Assembly (NCBI GenBank): GCA_030144725.1
Contig: JASKMD010000008.1
Coordinates: 16,744,800 to 16,808,799, forward strand
DNA length: 64,000 bases
Direction of reading: 5' to 3'
Origin: Haematococcus lacustris
Taxonomy: Eukaryota; Chlorophyta; Chlorophyceae; Chlamydomonadales; Haematococcaceae
The notes beneath the pieces were generated by a model. It searched no databases. It had not been told where the DNA came from and worked only from the letters and a program-made list of their open reading frames with translations. Numbering within the stretch: position 1 is the first letter of the stretch; every line of letters begins with the position of its first letter. A program made the translations under genes and the position numbers. Shown one piece after another: positions 45,664 through 57,489 of this stretch.

Positions 45664-47345
45664 TCTCCCTCCCACAGGGTAGCAATTTCTCAACCCCGCG
45701 GAGAAATTTAGCGGTGTGATCTATCTGGTATAACTTGTTAGAGATGTAATAAAGTGCATTTCAAAGTTAACCTTACAAGCATTTGTTTGTGAGGAAGAAT
45801 GGACATCAACCTATCAGCCAGATGCATGTGTACGCCCATGCTTCAACCGCCCGTCGGCTTCCAATTGACACACCACCGTCTGCGCCAAGCGCACAGCCCA
45901 TCCGTACACATCTTTGTTAGCAAACGCGGACTGTGGCAAAGGTGTATCATGCCCTGTCAGGTGCTGCAACATGCTTGGTCGATTCACCGCCTCCCTCATG
46001 GCATGCTGCCAGCTTGCGTTGAAAGCTGCCCGCTCGTGGTAGTCCTCAGGCACGTCAAGGGCCTCACCAACACTGGCCAGACTTGCTTCATCACTGTCAT
46101 TGCTACTGGCGTCACAAGCTTGCAGGCTGCCATTGGAGCAGGCTGCTACCCACCGCTCTGTTGCTGCCAATGCAGGCAGGGCATTGAAGTGCTGGGCAGG
46201 AGGCTGCACGTTGCTAGCAGCGCCACTTGGTGCATCTTCATCACCACTTGTGCTGGTGTTTCCCTGATGATCACGACCATCGTTGTTGCGGTTGCTGGCT
46301 GTATTCTGGCCTGTTCCCTCTGCATCAACAGGTGCATATCCTGCAGCACAACATGCACGACCAGATTCAAGGCAGGCACTGTCATGTGGTTGCTTGCAAC
46401 CATCATTTGCACCACTGCACTTACGCATGATGATGCGGCGTTCATCCTTGGCACGCTTGAGCATGTGCCGCATGGCAGCTATCAGCACGGGCTTGTGCCT
46501 CCTGGTGAAACGGGTGATGTGCAGGTCACGGCGGCCGTCAGCCCCCGCCACAGTGTGCAGGCCAATGGTGTCATGCAAGCAGAGGGCGCCACCCCACACT
46601 GAGACCTCTCCAGCAGCCCACGCTCTGGTGCTTTGGTCGCATGTCCCATTCAACAGGTTGATGCCTACAAACTCTGTCGTGCACTGGTGCCGCATTTTCC
46701 AGGTAGAACCTGCAAGGGAAAGGGTGGAAGCGCATTGCAACGGGAGCTTGCAAGAGACTATTGCAGTTGTATTTTGCGCCACAGTACACATTTTGCACCC
46801 AGCACGTACAGTACCTTTGACCCGCTCTGGGTGCTTCAGCTCAAATGCCATCACAACCGCATGCACCACCGTCTGCATGAGGTCACCGCTGGCGGTGCCA
46901 TTCTTTAGGGCCTGCAGCTGACCATCCTCAAGGATGTCAAGGTCATGCAGTAGGTCAAGGTCCAGTGCGATCAAGTCAGTCTTGCTGCCTGTCATCTGGA
47001 AAGTGGCGACGCTGACCTCCAGCCATGGGGCGCCTGCGCAAGCAGTAAATGATGACAATACAGTACGAGTCAGTCCTGGTCAGCAGCAGCGACGCTACAA
47101 GCTAAATGACATATGCAGCTGGGACGCAACTCACCATCCACAGCCACCACCAGCACACCAGGGTCGCCCAGCCAGCTGCTCCAAACTTTAGCTGCATTCT
47201 TCATGTTGTCCCCGTACGTCTCAGATCTGCCTTGCCATACCATGGTTTCCAAGCCATCTAGCAGGTGTAGACTGGCACCCTGATATGCATCAAAGCAACA
47301 CCTGCAAACCAGTCACACACAGCACCGACTACAGTGACTGCAGTG
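45664..47345. repeat. 1682-bp inverted repeat, right copy (partner 24195-25876)
   Basis: Positions pair as x and 71540 minus x. The copy begins inside ORF H sequence (TCTCCCTCCCACAGGG) and ends CACTACAGTGACTGCAGTG. The bases 45573-45663 are host flank of the LINE. Confidence 0.95.
45814..47301 (-). CDS. Unknown multi-exon gene, right copy (5' partial)
   Basis: Mirror of 24239-25726 with exons 47301-47135, 47033-46815, 46709-46425 and 46340-45814, all splice sites intact. A few amino-acid differences from the left copy (in the acidic stretch NHNND versus NRNND, SNAQP versus SNVQP, GSPQA versus GSLQA) show that the copies have diverged slightly while both stayed open. This suggests either youth or constraint. 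Confidence 0.6.
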
Positions 47346-48427
47346 GACAATACTGGCGTCAGGCTGTTGTCACCTGGCGGCACGCATGGCTGTTACCAAC
47401 AGCCAAACTGTTACCAACAGTTAAAGAAGAGGACCGACAGCGCAGTTATGGTGATCAGGCCACTATTGACCGGCAGTGCATAAGACTTTGCTGCCTTGCT
47501 TTGATATTCCCCCCTGCTGCCTTAATTGCCAGCTGTGATCTGGCTGGAATTTAGCGTCACACAACCGTGTATTCTCACAAGAAACCCAAGTTGCCGTACA
47601 ATACCGTAGGTTTGACCGTAGTTTTCATGCTTGAACCGTACACGCGACGGCAAAATCGCGAGATTGCAAAGGACGCAGGACGCACAAGTCACCGTAATTG
47701 CGGGTGTGGCCGTAACCGCGGTCATATATAAGTTGCTGCGATACCCGAAGGCATTCATTGCGATGGAAGATGCATACGAGGGCCCAGCCAACCCAGCCAG
47801 CCCAGCCCAGCCAGCCCAACCCAGCCCAGCCCAGCCCGACCAGATCAGACCAGACCGCCCCGCCCAGCCCGACCCGCCCAGCCCAGCCCAGCCAGCCCAG
47901 CCAACCAGCCAGCCCAGCCAACCCAGCCAGCCCAGCCCGCCAAGCAACCCCTCCCGTCCCGTACCAAGATCACATACATCCAGGGAAACAGCAACGCATG
48001 CCTGGAGGGGTGGAGGAAGAGGAGGTGGTGATGTTGTAGAGAAAGCTAGCACGAGGGGATTAGACCATGGCAGAGTGGGAGCACATGGCCACACATGTGT
48101 GCCACAGCATATGCATACTGACTACACAACTGCACCCACGGCTGCCACACGAGGGGTTTGGACACATGCTTGGCGCACAGAGTAGGAGCATATTGCTAAC
48201 AGCATGCATGGCTGGCTGGCATATAGATGTGTCACGGTTGAGATTCTGAACTTGCTTACCCCTAGCGGGCGTTTCTATAGGTGTTGTGCACCAAACTACA
48301 TACTCACTTTTGCAAAATGACGACCCTGCCCCTACGGAAGACCCTACGGAACTACGAATACAGTACATACGTATGTATATACCGTCGTTCTAGCCGCCAC
48401 ATACGGATCTGGCCAACCCTAGGTATA
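47346..48427. other. Non-coding; CCAGCC-rich block
   Basis: 47778-47945 is a degenerate CCAGCCCAGCC repeat. The rest shows no supported gene. Confidence 0.55.
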
Positions 48428-48561
48428 CTCCACACAGCCCATCAACACCTCGGGCCACGATTTCCGTCGGGCCACGATTTCCCACTAATATTCCCGCTTG
48501 TGGCTACTAGTGGCCACCACTGGACTCAAATGGAGGCCCTAATGAGGGAAAAGGGGGCTGT
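48428..48561. repeat. Dispersed repeat, partner of 4804-4934
   Basis: Reverse-complement relative of 4804-4934, ending two bases before the stop codon of the gene at 48564-49329. Confidence 0.75.
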
Positions 48562-48563
48562 TG

Positions 48564-49329
48564 TCACCTAAAATTCTTGGGCTCAGCGACGGCATTGATC
48601 TTGCAGTAGGTTGTCACAGTCTGCACCTGGACGGTGTTTGCTGACGATGCTGCAATGCGCATAGGCGCACGCATGGCACAAATGGCGCCTGCAGGCAACA
48701 CGTGCATGTGTGTGTGGTGTGAAATAAGGTGTGCTGCACTGCCCCATGCATGACCTCGAGCCTGCAGCAATCTGCACGATCTTGGGCTCACCAACAATCT
48801 CCTCCTTAGCAGGCGCCATGACTCTCTCAAATGCTGCGGCCAGCGCATCCACCATGCTGGCAGGGCCTGTACAAGGACAGTGTAGCAACACCTCTCAGCA
48901 TTGCAATGTCCAGCCAATTGCATGCTTACATCTACTTGCCTTTGGTAGCAAGTTCTACTTGGCACCCCGATTGGCTCAGCATTGGAATGGCCAGCCAACT
49001 GCCTTACCTCTGCTGGCCTCAAGCAGCAAGTTCTCCTTTCGATGCAGCTCTATCAGCTGCTGGCGCAAGAGAACACGCTCTGGGTCACCAGCAGGCAGCA
49101 GTTTCAGCTCGTCCTCTAACCGATCCACTTTGCGTTGGATGGCAGCCCGCTCCGACCGGACTGTGGTTACGCAGCACGCACGCAAATGGAGCATAATCAT
49201 GTAGACCCTATGCATTTGCACGGCATCAGCCAGCAGTTTGCCCAAACGTACCACATTACCTTCTTGCTCTTGCTCTTGTTCCAATTGCATCCTTTTCCGC
49301 TTGCAAGCTATGCTTCGCTTCAACCGAGA
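48564..49329 (-). CDS. Hypothetical basic coiled-coil protein, spliced
   Basis: Exons 49329-49260 (SRLKRSIACKRKRMQLEQEQ), 49160-49008 (VRSERAAIQRKVDRLEDELK, then GDPERVLLRQQLIELHRKEN), 48866-48762 (GPASMVDALAAAFERVMAPA, EEIVGEPKIVQIAA) and 48688-48564 (AICAMRAPMRIAASSANTVQ, ending AVAEPKNFR). The first two junctions are GT-AG and in phase. The third works only with a GC donor (CAG/GCTCGA). The N-terminus is unresolved beyond the CCACCAG acceptor at 49330. It has a basic segment followed by a heptad-like Leu/Glu helix, somewhat like a bZIP, but I cannot assign a family. Confidence 0.55.
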
Positions 49330-49483
49330 CTGGTGGCGTGTAGGTCAGGTGTTGGACATCTCGACTCGGTAAGCCTAGACGGACTAGATGGGCACAAAAT
49401 GAGCATTTGAATAGCGCACCTGCTTGAGGCACCTGTGTGGAGGTTGTGGCGCAGCTCAGCGAATGATCTGCGGGCTGGGTTGC

Positions 49484-49537
49484 CTTTCTAGGTGCATGAT
49501 GGTCTGCATGCATGCAGACCATCATGCACCTAGAAAG
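49484..49537. repeat. 54-bp perfect palindrome
   Basis: The left half CCTTTCTAGGTGCATGATGG plus TCTGCATG mirrors exactly around 49510/49511 with no spacer. It could extrude as a cruciform, or be a foldback transposon relic. Confidence 0.95.
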
Positions 49538-50064
49538 CTCTGCTAGAAAGCCCAGCAGCTCTGCTGGTCCACCGTCCCCCACCCCTTCTCCATCCTCCTC
49601 TCCCTCCTCCTCATTTCACACCCTGCACATCTAGCTCACACCCCACCCGCAGCCTATGCACGCCCATCCCTTGCACGCCTCAAGGCATCTGTCTTGACCT
49701 CAGCTCACACCATGCGAGCCATTGAATTGCCAGTCCTCGGGATGCGTGCCATCCGGCTGCGTGCCATCGGGCTTCGATGTTCCCCCTCACTTTTTCCCCG
49801 AACACTATTTGCTACCGAGGGGGTCGGCAGGGGTAGCAAAAAGCGAGGAGGGGAGGGCCGTTAGGGAGCAACCACCGCTCCGGGGGGATTCCCAAACGGC
49901 GCAAACGGGGAACGGCAGTTGGACGGCGGATAAAAAACAATGAACCTTTCACAAAGGGGATGTGTGTGGTTTCAGGGCTCCTGGCACCAGGCACACACAC
50001 AAGAAGGCTGAGCTGGAGTGGGCAACTCATGCTTCCAACTCATGCTTTATTTTGGTGTAGCATG
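49538..50064. other. No gene seen
   Basis: Short direct repeats (GCGTGCCATC, GGCTGCGTGCCATC near 49743-49765); no supported coding. Confidence 0.5.
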
Positions 50065-50902
50065 AGGTCACCCCGGCCGTTGGTCCCGCCAATCCGTGCC
50101 AGGCCTGCCGCTCACACCACGCGCTAGTGAAGGGTAGCTGAGGCTATCGCGGTAAGTCACGCGCGCTATAACTCGCGTTTTGCACTGAAGCCTCCCAGAT
50201 CACTCCGCCCGCCATTCCCGCGGACTGTGAACATGGTCGCTCGCTGCAACCTGGGGCTCAACGGGGTGCGACCGTACGTGGGTCGCAGGTCGAAGCGCAA
50301 GATTCCCTGGGTTGGGTCGGGACCCCTCATGGCCCGGGCCCTTCCTGACACCTGGCGCGAGACCTGCCTAACCCAGCCTCCAAGCAAGCAGAGCATCTCA
50401 CTGAGGTGTCAGCAGCACCGTGCGTGGACTTTGTTTCGCTACCGTGCACTCTGCTAAAGCCTTGACCCCATCATTCCTGGGCTTCTGTCAAGACCATAAA
50501 CTTTTTGGCCAGTGGTCCTTTCCACGTGCTTCCACCTTTCACTGATAGCTGGGCGGGTCTATATTCCGGGATGCGGTCCAAGACATGCTCCATCACCTTG
50601 TGTGGTACATACAATGACAACATGTGACAGAGGGTGATTGTGGCATGGGTCGAGCTCATCACAGGGGGCGATCGGCGGCGTCCTCGGGGGTATCCCCGAC
50701 GGGTTGGACCCTGTGTAGTCGCTAGGCGCCCACATCGCTACATTTCTCGCACGGTTCGCGACATTGATACCGAAAAATGCGATGAGCCCTCCTGGGCCCC
50801 GACGTCGCGCTGCCTTAGCACACCGTAAAGCGATACGTGCCAAGCTTGTAAGTAGTGGCAGTGGCAGTGCCGGAAACCTCCATTGTGGCGGGCGCCACGA
50901 AC
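50065..50902. repeat. 838-bp dispersed repeat R, copy 2
   Basis: Direct copy of 13358-14195, ending at the same bases GGCGGGCGCCACGAAC. A TIR element starts at the very next base. Confidence 0.92.
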
Positions 50903-51523
50903 TCGGGCGCCCCCAACTAACAGAAAACCTACCCCTGGTAGTAGGACGGCTGTAACTTTGCACTCACTGCGCCAAATATTATGCTAGATGATTTACAATG
51001 TAGCTAACCCAGCCAGCTACCTTTCACCCATCCAGAATAATTATGCAGGCAGTAGGCCGTGCACAACAAAGCATCAAAGTTGGCGATTCAAATTCGAGCC
51101 GTTGCGGAGCATGCAGTCATCACTACGACCGCCCGCGTCGCTTAGGCTGCTCTACACGAGCATGCGCGTCGACAGCTGCAGTCGGATCGGAAAGCGGTTG
51201 CGGCAATGTGGCAATGAGCCCACCTCCCCCCCATACCTAGAGGGCAATGCCACAGCTCGACCATTTGGACTTACAACATGCTGCTTACTAGGTTAAGCTC
51301 CTCTAAGACAGTGTTACAAACGCGCATACTCAGCTAAGCCAAAAGCTCACTTTGGTCGGTGACCCCCAACTCCCTTAGCCGATCTCAAGGCCAGAGCCAT
51401 GCAGTCAGTCACACAGCTCCACACCATGACCGAGTTTTGACTCGGCTCCTCTCAGAGTTACACTCCCCTAAATGCCATCCACCTGCGTGCAAAGTTTCAT
51501 AGCTCAACTGCCACCCCACAGCG
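50903..51523. mobile_element. Partial copy of the 8969-10197 TIR element (inverted)
   Basis: Begins TCGGGCGCCCCCAAC (one mismatch to the 15-bp TIR) and continues as the reverse complement of about 10197-9569, diverging near 51523. The opposite TIR was not found in the window, so it is a truncated or rearranged copy. Confidence 0.8.
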
Positions 51524-51533
51524 GTGCTCTGTG

Positions 51534-53459
51534 TCAGACCCTCCCAACTCTGAGACAGCCATGTACACAACCTTGTCATGCATGTCCCGGTGCCAAGACG
51601 TGTGCGATTGGCGTAGCACCGTGCGGCATGCGATGACCGCTTAGTCTGCTTTACGCCCGTAATGCCAGGAACCCCGCAAACGAAAAAAGTGCGCCCACCA
51701 ATCAGCCGGTCGCTCTCACCACATCGCGCAGCGCAAGTCAGCTATGGGAGTGCTTCGCAATACCGTGGTTGCCTCCTAACGCTCTAAAGGCAAGTACAGC
51801 CGGCGCTTGTGATTCCTCCCGCCTCAATCAACCCGACAGTGTTTCCTGGATGTAGGCGCGCACCCAGTTCTACTTCTGTGAATGCTTACTCGTTGATGGG
51901 CCTTACGCTTACATATACCTTCCATTTCAAGGTCAGCAGCCTACACCAAGCTTGCTATGTTGCTGTTGATGAGTATGCCATATGAAGGATAGTGACCTGC
52001 CCTTGCTACCGCTCTCAATGTAGACAAAGCATAGGTAACCAGGCAGTTATCCACTTCGTGCATAGCTACCCCCATCACCATCTTTGGCTATTGTTGCAGG
52101 AGCCCTCTTACTAGCAACACCACCACCACCACTACCACCTCCACCACTACCTCCTAGCCTACCACCACCACCCAGCCCAGCCCTCCTACTTCCCCCCCTC
52201 CCTCCACCCCCTCCTTGACATAGCAGCCCTCTCCCTACACTACCCAACAGCCAAGAGCAAGCCCCCTCTCCCTGCTACAACCTGCTAGTAAGTTACTTTA
52301 ACGCAGCATCGCTTTGCCCAAACCTGCCCTGCCCTGCACCATGTGCCTACCACCACCCAATCCTAGTCTCTACACCCATGATGGCATCCTCAGCCTTCAG
52401 TCCCAGCCTTATAGTTACAGCCATAGAGTTATCCACCGTATGCATAGCTACACCCCTACACCACCATTGTTGCCAACTGTTGATTTACCCAATCTCAGCC
52501 GCTACCACCACCACCACGATCACCACCACCTCCTAGCCTGCCTCCACCTACCGCTCCAGCTCAGCCAGCCATCCTATGGGTGGTCTCAGCAAACGCACCA
52601 AGGCCGGTAGGGCCAACCGTGCTCTGGGGCATGCTCTTGTAGCAGCAGCTCAGCAACAACAAACTCTCATGTCTGCTACCACAGAGGCAGCTGCTGCCAC
52701 AGAGGCAGTTGCTGCCTCAGAGGCAGCTGCTGACACTGAGGCAGAACTTGAAGAGGCCAGATCTCAGCTTCGCTCATGCCAGAGTGTGAACATGCGCACC
52801 GCCACCGACCTCCAAGTGTGCCAAGAGCAATTGCACCGGTCCCAGCGCGCGCTGCAGCAGTCTGAGAACGAGGTGCTTGCCTTGCAAGTGTCTTTGCACC
52901 GCTGCCAAGCAGAACTTTCAGCTGCAAAACAAGAGCTGGCAGCATGTCAGGCACAGCAAGCAGCAGCTAGGAAGGCCATGCCCAAGGACGTGCGAGACAA
53001 GATGTCTTGGCTGCACCGCACTCGGGTGTCACTTGACACCTTGAAGCGTTGGCATGGCATGCGGGGTGCACCACCGTGCACCCAAGCAGCCAACCCAGCA
53101 GCAGCCTTTAAGGCCCCCCCTCCCCCCCGCCACAAGGAGCGTGACACCCTGACAGGAGCCTACACTGCAGCCTATGCATGCAGCAATGCAGCGTTGTTGA
53201 CTCTGCCCAACGTGTCCTGCCAGCAGCTAGGCCCGCTCCGCACAGCTGTGGCGGCTGCAGAGTTTCCGGATGCTCCACCTCAACCTCAAGCCGGGCCTTC
53301 CACAGTGCGCCGGCACCAGCAGATGCTCACTCGTAAAATCCAAGGCACATTCAAAAGTGAGTACCATGGAATGTTACCAGAGTGTTACCATGGGGTGTTA
53401 CCATGGGGTGTTGTTATGGGGTGTTGTGGTGAGGTTGTTGTGGGATGTTGTTATGGGGG
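51534..53459. repeat. 1.93-kb inverted repeat arm, left (partner 55526-57455)
   Basis: Outer end TCAGACCCTCCCAACTCTGAG, inner end in GTTGTTATGGGGG. Nearly identical to the reverse complement of 55526-57455. A visible difference is a 4-base CAGG present at about 56504 in the right copy but absent at about 52483 in the left. Confidence 0.95.
52576..53356 (+). CDS. Coiled-coil protein gene, left copy, 3' exon missing
   Basis: Exon 1 runs MGGLSKRTKAGRANRALGHA, an Ala/Gln-rich stretch, EAELEEARSQLRSCQSVNMR and LQVSLHRCQAELSAAKQELA (long coiled coil, about residues 45-135), then SWLHRTRVSLDTLKRWHGMR, ending KIQGTFK at a GTGAGT donor (53357). The second exon present in the right copy is absent because the inverted repeat ends at 53459 and a 53-bp-TIR element follows. 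Family unknown; position in an inverted duplication suggests a transposon protein. Confidence 0.55.
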
Positions 53460-53465
53460 TACGGG

Positions 53466-54033
53466 AACCCAGTGTACGGGATCCCCCCCCTATTCAAGGC
53501 AGTTGGGAGGGACTGACTCACAGCGTCGGACATTTTCCCCCGGGTCATCGAAACCCGTCGATTGTCGCAAAATTGATGGGGTCATCGAAATAGGATCGAT
53601 AGCGGTCGAAGGCGGTCGAAGCTGGTCGGCCGATGGGCTGGCCAACAGAGACTTCCCCCGGGTCATCGAAACCTGTCGATTGTCGCACTTTCGATGAGGT
53701 CGCAATACAAACTTGCAGTCATTTGCCCGGCTTGCCGAGCTTGGTCATTGCCTCCATAATGCGCAGCTTCAGGGCACAGCGTGCACCATTGCTTGTGCAG
53801 CTAACCAATCAAGTGCATCGTAGAACCCCCTCACCCTAGATAAGGAGGCCCCAACATGGGGTTGGTAAGGTCAAGGTGAGGGGTTGGTAGTGCTAGGAGG
53901 TGGTGGAGTCAAGGTGGCTGGGTAGGGTCAAGGTAAAATCTCCAAGAAAAAGTTTACAAATGAGCACTGACCCTTCCTTAAGTCAGTCCCTCCCAACTGC
54001 CTTGAATAGGGGGGGGATCCCGTACACTGGGTT
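53466..54033. mobile_element. 568-bp element with 53-bp perfect terminal inverted repeats
   Basis: 53466-53518 (AACCCAGTGTACGGGATCCC...) is the exact reverse complement of 53981-54033. Inside, CCCCCGGGTCATCGAAACC is repeated at 53538 and 53655. No target duplication is obvious, so the inverted repeats may be internal to a larger element. Near 53850 is CCCCAACATGGGGTTGGTAA, matching the subterminal part (8978-8997) of the 8969 transposon. Confidence 0.75.
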
Positions 54034-55180
54034 TATTTCTCGCTCACGTAGCGGACTGATTATCGAAGCACATCAGGATGTAGAGAACTCACTAAGCTAC
54101 ACGTAATGGGTGTCCCGAGCTTCAATGACTGTACACATGATGCCCAACCTAGGCGTGAACCTGGCCTACATTTTGTGGGCAGATATCCCCATGCACGCCT
54201 CCTTCACCCTCGAGCTTCTAGACATTGCCGTGATGTAGCTAACAAAGTAATGTATGCCCGCGCGCATTGTGTTGCGACGGCCGCAATCGCGAGATTTGAA
54301 CCTGAAAAGCCGAAATGCCCGTCTAACGCACTCATACCATTGCTGATGCCTCACTTAGGACAACGGCACACATCTTAGCATCGATTAGCTCGCACTTGTT
54401 ATTTGCGTCGCTCGCGCTCTCAAGCGAGAGACGGAGCGGCTCTATACTCTAGCGGTTCATCAAGACACTATGTGCACCCTTCACCTTTGATTACAGTAGA
54501 CTATGTGGGCAGGTAGTCAAAGTGACCGCGGGACTTGTCATATTGTAGCCTTTTCTGCGGGTTCCGCTGTTCCCGTCCTTAGTTCGTTGTAGCGAGAGCA
54601 TGTGTGCAGGTACGCAGCCTTCGTTGTGTTGCTACCGAGACATCATGCGACATCACTACCGAGACATATGCTTCAATCCACGGTGCTCAAACCTGCCGTG
54701 TAACAACACTCCCTCGCCGCACCATGTGTCCTCCCAACCGGCCCCACTAGCACCCCGCCAGCACTGGCAAGGCCAGGCCTCTACATTCCATAGCAACCCC
54801 CCCATGGTACAACCCCAATTTACATCCACCTATAGTTGTTAGCATCCTGACCTTGGATTAAGCCGTCCCCTTGCTAGCATGCTTCAATGCAGCTGATGAG
54901 CAACAACTTTATGATGGCGAACAACTAGTAGGACTGCAAGCATCCATCAAACACGTGAAAACAGCTTCCCGAGCAACTACAACGTCCCTCGCCGCACCAC
55001 GTGTCCTTTCACTCCAACCTCATGGCCCCTAACAAGGTCCCAACCCAGCACCCCATGGCAGTGCACCGCCTCCCACAGTGCAGGGGTGATGAGGTGATGA
55101 GTGGCCTTCACGCTTCCCTTGGCTATGCCCCCTAGCATAGAGTCACCAATAAGGAAGGGCCCCTTAGCAGCACACCCTAG
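54034..55180. other. 1.1 kb without recognised gene
   Basis: Unique-looking spacer between the inverted arms. Only short frames, none with motifs. Confidence 0.5.
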
Positions 55181-56409
55181 TCAAAGCACTGGGCCTGAGG
55201 ATGGGGCTGCTTTGGTACGCTGCTGAATGTGCTTCTCCACAAAGCTTCGAAGATTAGCCAACCGGTTTTTTTGAGCTGGCCGTTGCTTGGGTGGGATCTT
55301 GTAGAAGTTGATGTAGCCCCACAACTGTGTCACAGTGAACTTGCACAAAACAGCACAACCTTGCCATTCTTGATGGTGCAGCCATCCATCTGGACGTGAA
55401 CTGCTGGCGCTTTGCTCAACTGGCCTGCGCATGCACACACGCACACACACACCAACTCCAGTCCAGCTTATTCACATTTTGGCATTACCACATATCAACA
55501 CCCCATGGTAATAACCCATGGAGACCCCCCATAACAACATCCCACAACAACCTCACCACAACAACCCATAACAACACCCCATGGTAACACCCCATGGTAA
55601 CACTCTGGTAACATTCCATGGTACTCACTTTTGAATGTGCCTTGGATTTTACGAGTGAGCATCTGCTGGTGCCGGCGCACTGTGGAAGGCCCGGCTTGAG
55701 GTTGAGGTGGAGCATCCGGAAACTCTGCAGCCGCCACAGCTGTGCGGAGCGGGCCTAGCTGCTGGCAGGACACGTTGGGCAGAGTCAACAACGCTGCATT
55801 GCTGCATGCATAGGCTGCAGTGTAGGCTCCTGTCAGGGTGTCACGCTCCTTGTGGCGGGGGGGAGGGGGGGCCTTAAAGGCTGCTGCTGGGTTGGCTGCT
55901 TGGGTGCACGGTGGTGCACCCCGCATGCCATGCCAACGCTTCAAGGTGTCAAGTGACACCCGAGTGCGGTGCAGCCAAGACATCTTGTCTCGCACGTCCT
56001 TGGGCATGGCCTTCCTAGCTGCTGCTTGCTGTGCCTGACATGCTGCCAGCTCTTGTTTTGCAGCTGAAAGTTCTGCTTGGCAGCGGTGCAAAGACACTTG
56101 CAAGGCAAGCACCTCGTTCTCAGACTGCTGCAGCGCGCGCTGGGACCGGTGCAATTGCTCTTGGCACACTTGGAGGTCGGTGGCGGTGCGCATGTTCACA
56201 CTCTGGCATGAGCGAAGCTGAGATCTGGCCTCTTCAAGTTCTGCCTCAGTGTCAGCAGCTGCCTCTGAGGCAGCAGCTGCCTCTGTGGCAGCAGCTGCCT
56301 CTGTGGTAGCAGACATGAGAGTTTGTTGTTGCTGAGCTGCTGCTACAAGAGCATGCCCCAGAGCACGGTTGGCCCTACCGGCCTTGGTGCGTTTGCTGAG
56401 ACCACCCAT
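55181..56409 (-). CDS. Coiled-coil protein gene, right copy, two exons with a probable frameshift
   Basis: Exon 1 is 56409-55629, equal in length to the left copy and differing from it by at least one residue (TEAAAAS versus TEAVAAS). The intron 55628-55425 holds tandem ACCATGGGGTGTT-like repeats. Exon 2 begins at 55424 after GCGCAG and reads in phase QLSKAPAVHVQMDGCTIKNG, KVVLFCA. It needs a one-base shift near 55340 to continue as KFTVTQLWGYINFYKIPPKQ, ending SSGPVL at 55181. Either this copy is mutated or the exon border differs. No family is recognised; the exon-2 block WGYINFYK is the best handle for a profile search. Confidence 0.55.
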
Positions 56410-57455
56410 AGGATGGCTGGCTGAGCTGGAGCGGTAGGTGGAGGCAGGCTAGGAGGTGGTGGTGATCGTGGTGGTGGTGGTAGCGGCTGAGATTGGGTAA
56501 ATCCTGCAACAGTTGGCAACAATGGTGGTGTAGGGGTGTAGCTATGCATACGGTGGATAACTCTATGGCTGTAACTATAAGGCTGGGACTGAAGGCTGAG
56601 GATGCCATCATGGGTGTAGAGACTAGGATTGGGTGGTGGTAGGCACATGGTGCAGGGCAGGGCAGGTTTGGGCAAAGCGATGCTGCGTTAAAGTAACTTA
56701 CTAGCAGGTTGTAGCAGGGAGAGGGGGCTTGCTCTTGGCTGTTGGGTAGTGTAGGGAGAGGGCTGCTATGTCAAGGAGGGGGTGGAGGGAGGGGGGGAAG
56801 TAGGAGGGCTGGGCTGGGTGGTGGTGGTAGGCTAGGAGGTAGTGGTGGAGGTGGTAGTGGTGGTGGTGGTGTTGCTAGTAAGAGGGCTCCTGCAACAATA
56901 GCCAAAGATGGTGATGGGGGTAGCTATGCACGAAGTGGATAACTGCCTGGTTACCTATGCTTTGTCTACATTGAGAGCGGTAGCAAGGGCAGGTCACTAT
57001 CCTTCATATGGCATACTCATCAACAGCAACATAGCAAGCTTGGTGTAGGCTGCTGACCTTGAAATGGAAGGTATATGTAAGCGTAAGGCCCATCAACGAG
57101 TAAGCATTCACAGAAGTAGAACTGGGTGCGCGCCTACATCCAGGAAACACTGTCGGGTTGATTGAGGCGGGAGGAATCACAAGCGCCGGCTGTACTTGCC
57201 TTTAGAGCGTTAGGAGGCAACCACGGTATTGCGAAGCACTCCCATAGCTGACTTGCGCTGCGCGATGTGGTGAGAGCGACCGGCTGATTGGTGGGCGCAC
57301 TTTTTTCGTTTGCGGGGTTCCTGGCATTACGGGCGTAAAGCAGACTAAGCGGTCATCGCATGCCGCACGGTGCTACGCCAATCGCACACGTCTCGGCACC
57401 GGGACATGCATGACAAGGTTGTGTACATGGCTGTCTCAGAGTTGGGAGGGTCTGA
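55526..57455. repeat. 1.93-kb inverted repeat arm, right
   Basis: Mirror of 51534-53459 and includes exon 1 of the coiled-coil gene plus its 5' region. Outer end CTCAGAGTTGGGAGGGTCTGA. Confidence 0.95.
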
Positions 57456-57489
57456 CTGTGAGCTTATGACCGCATGTCTAGTGAGCTTG

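Noticed and set aside
45814..47301. Tyrosine recombinase (Crypton) assignment for the unknown four-exon gene
   Set aside because: RRHKPVLIAAMRHML loosely recalls a recombinase box, but the required R-H-x-x-R...Y set with correct spacing is not present.
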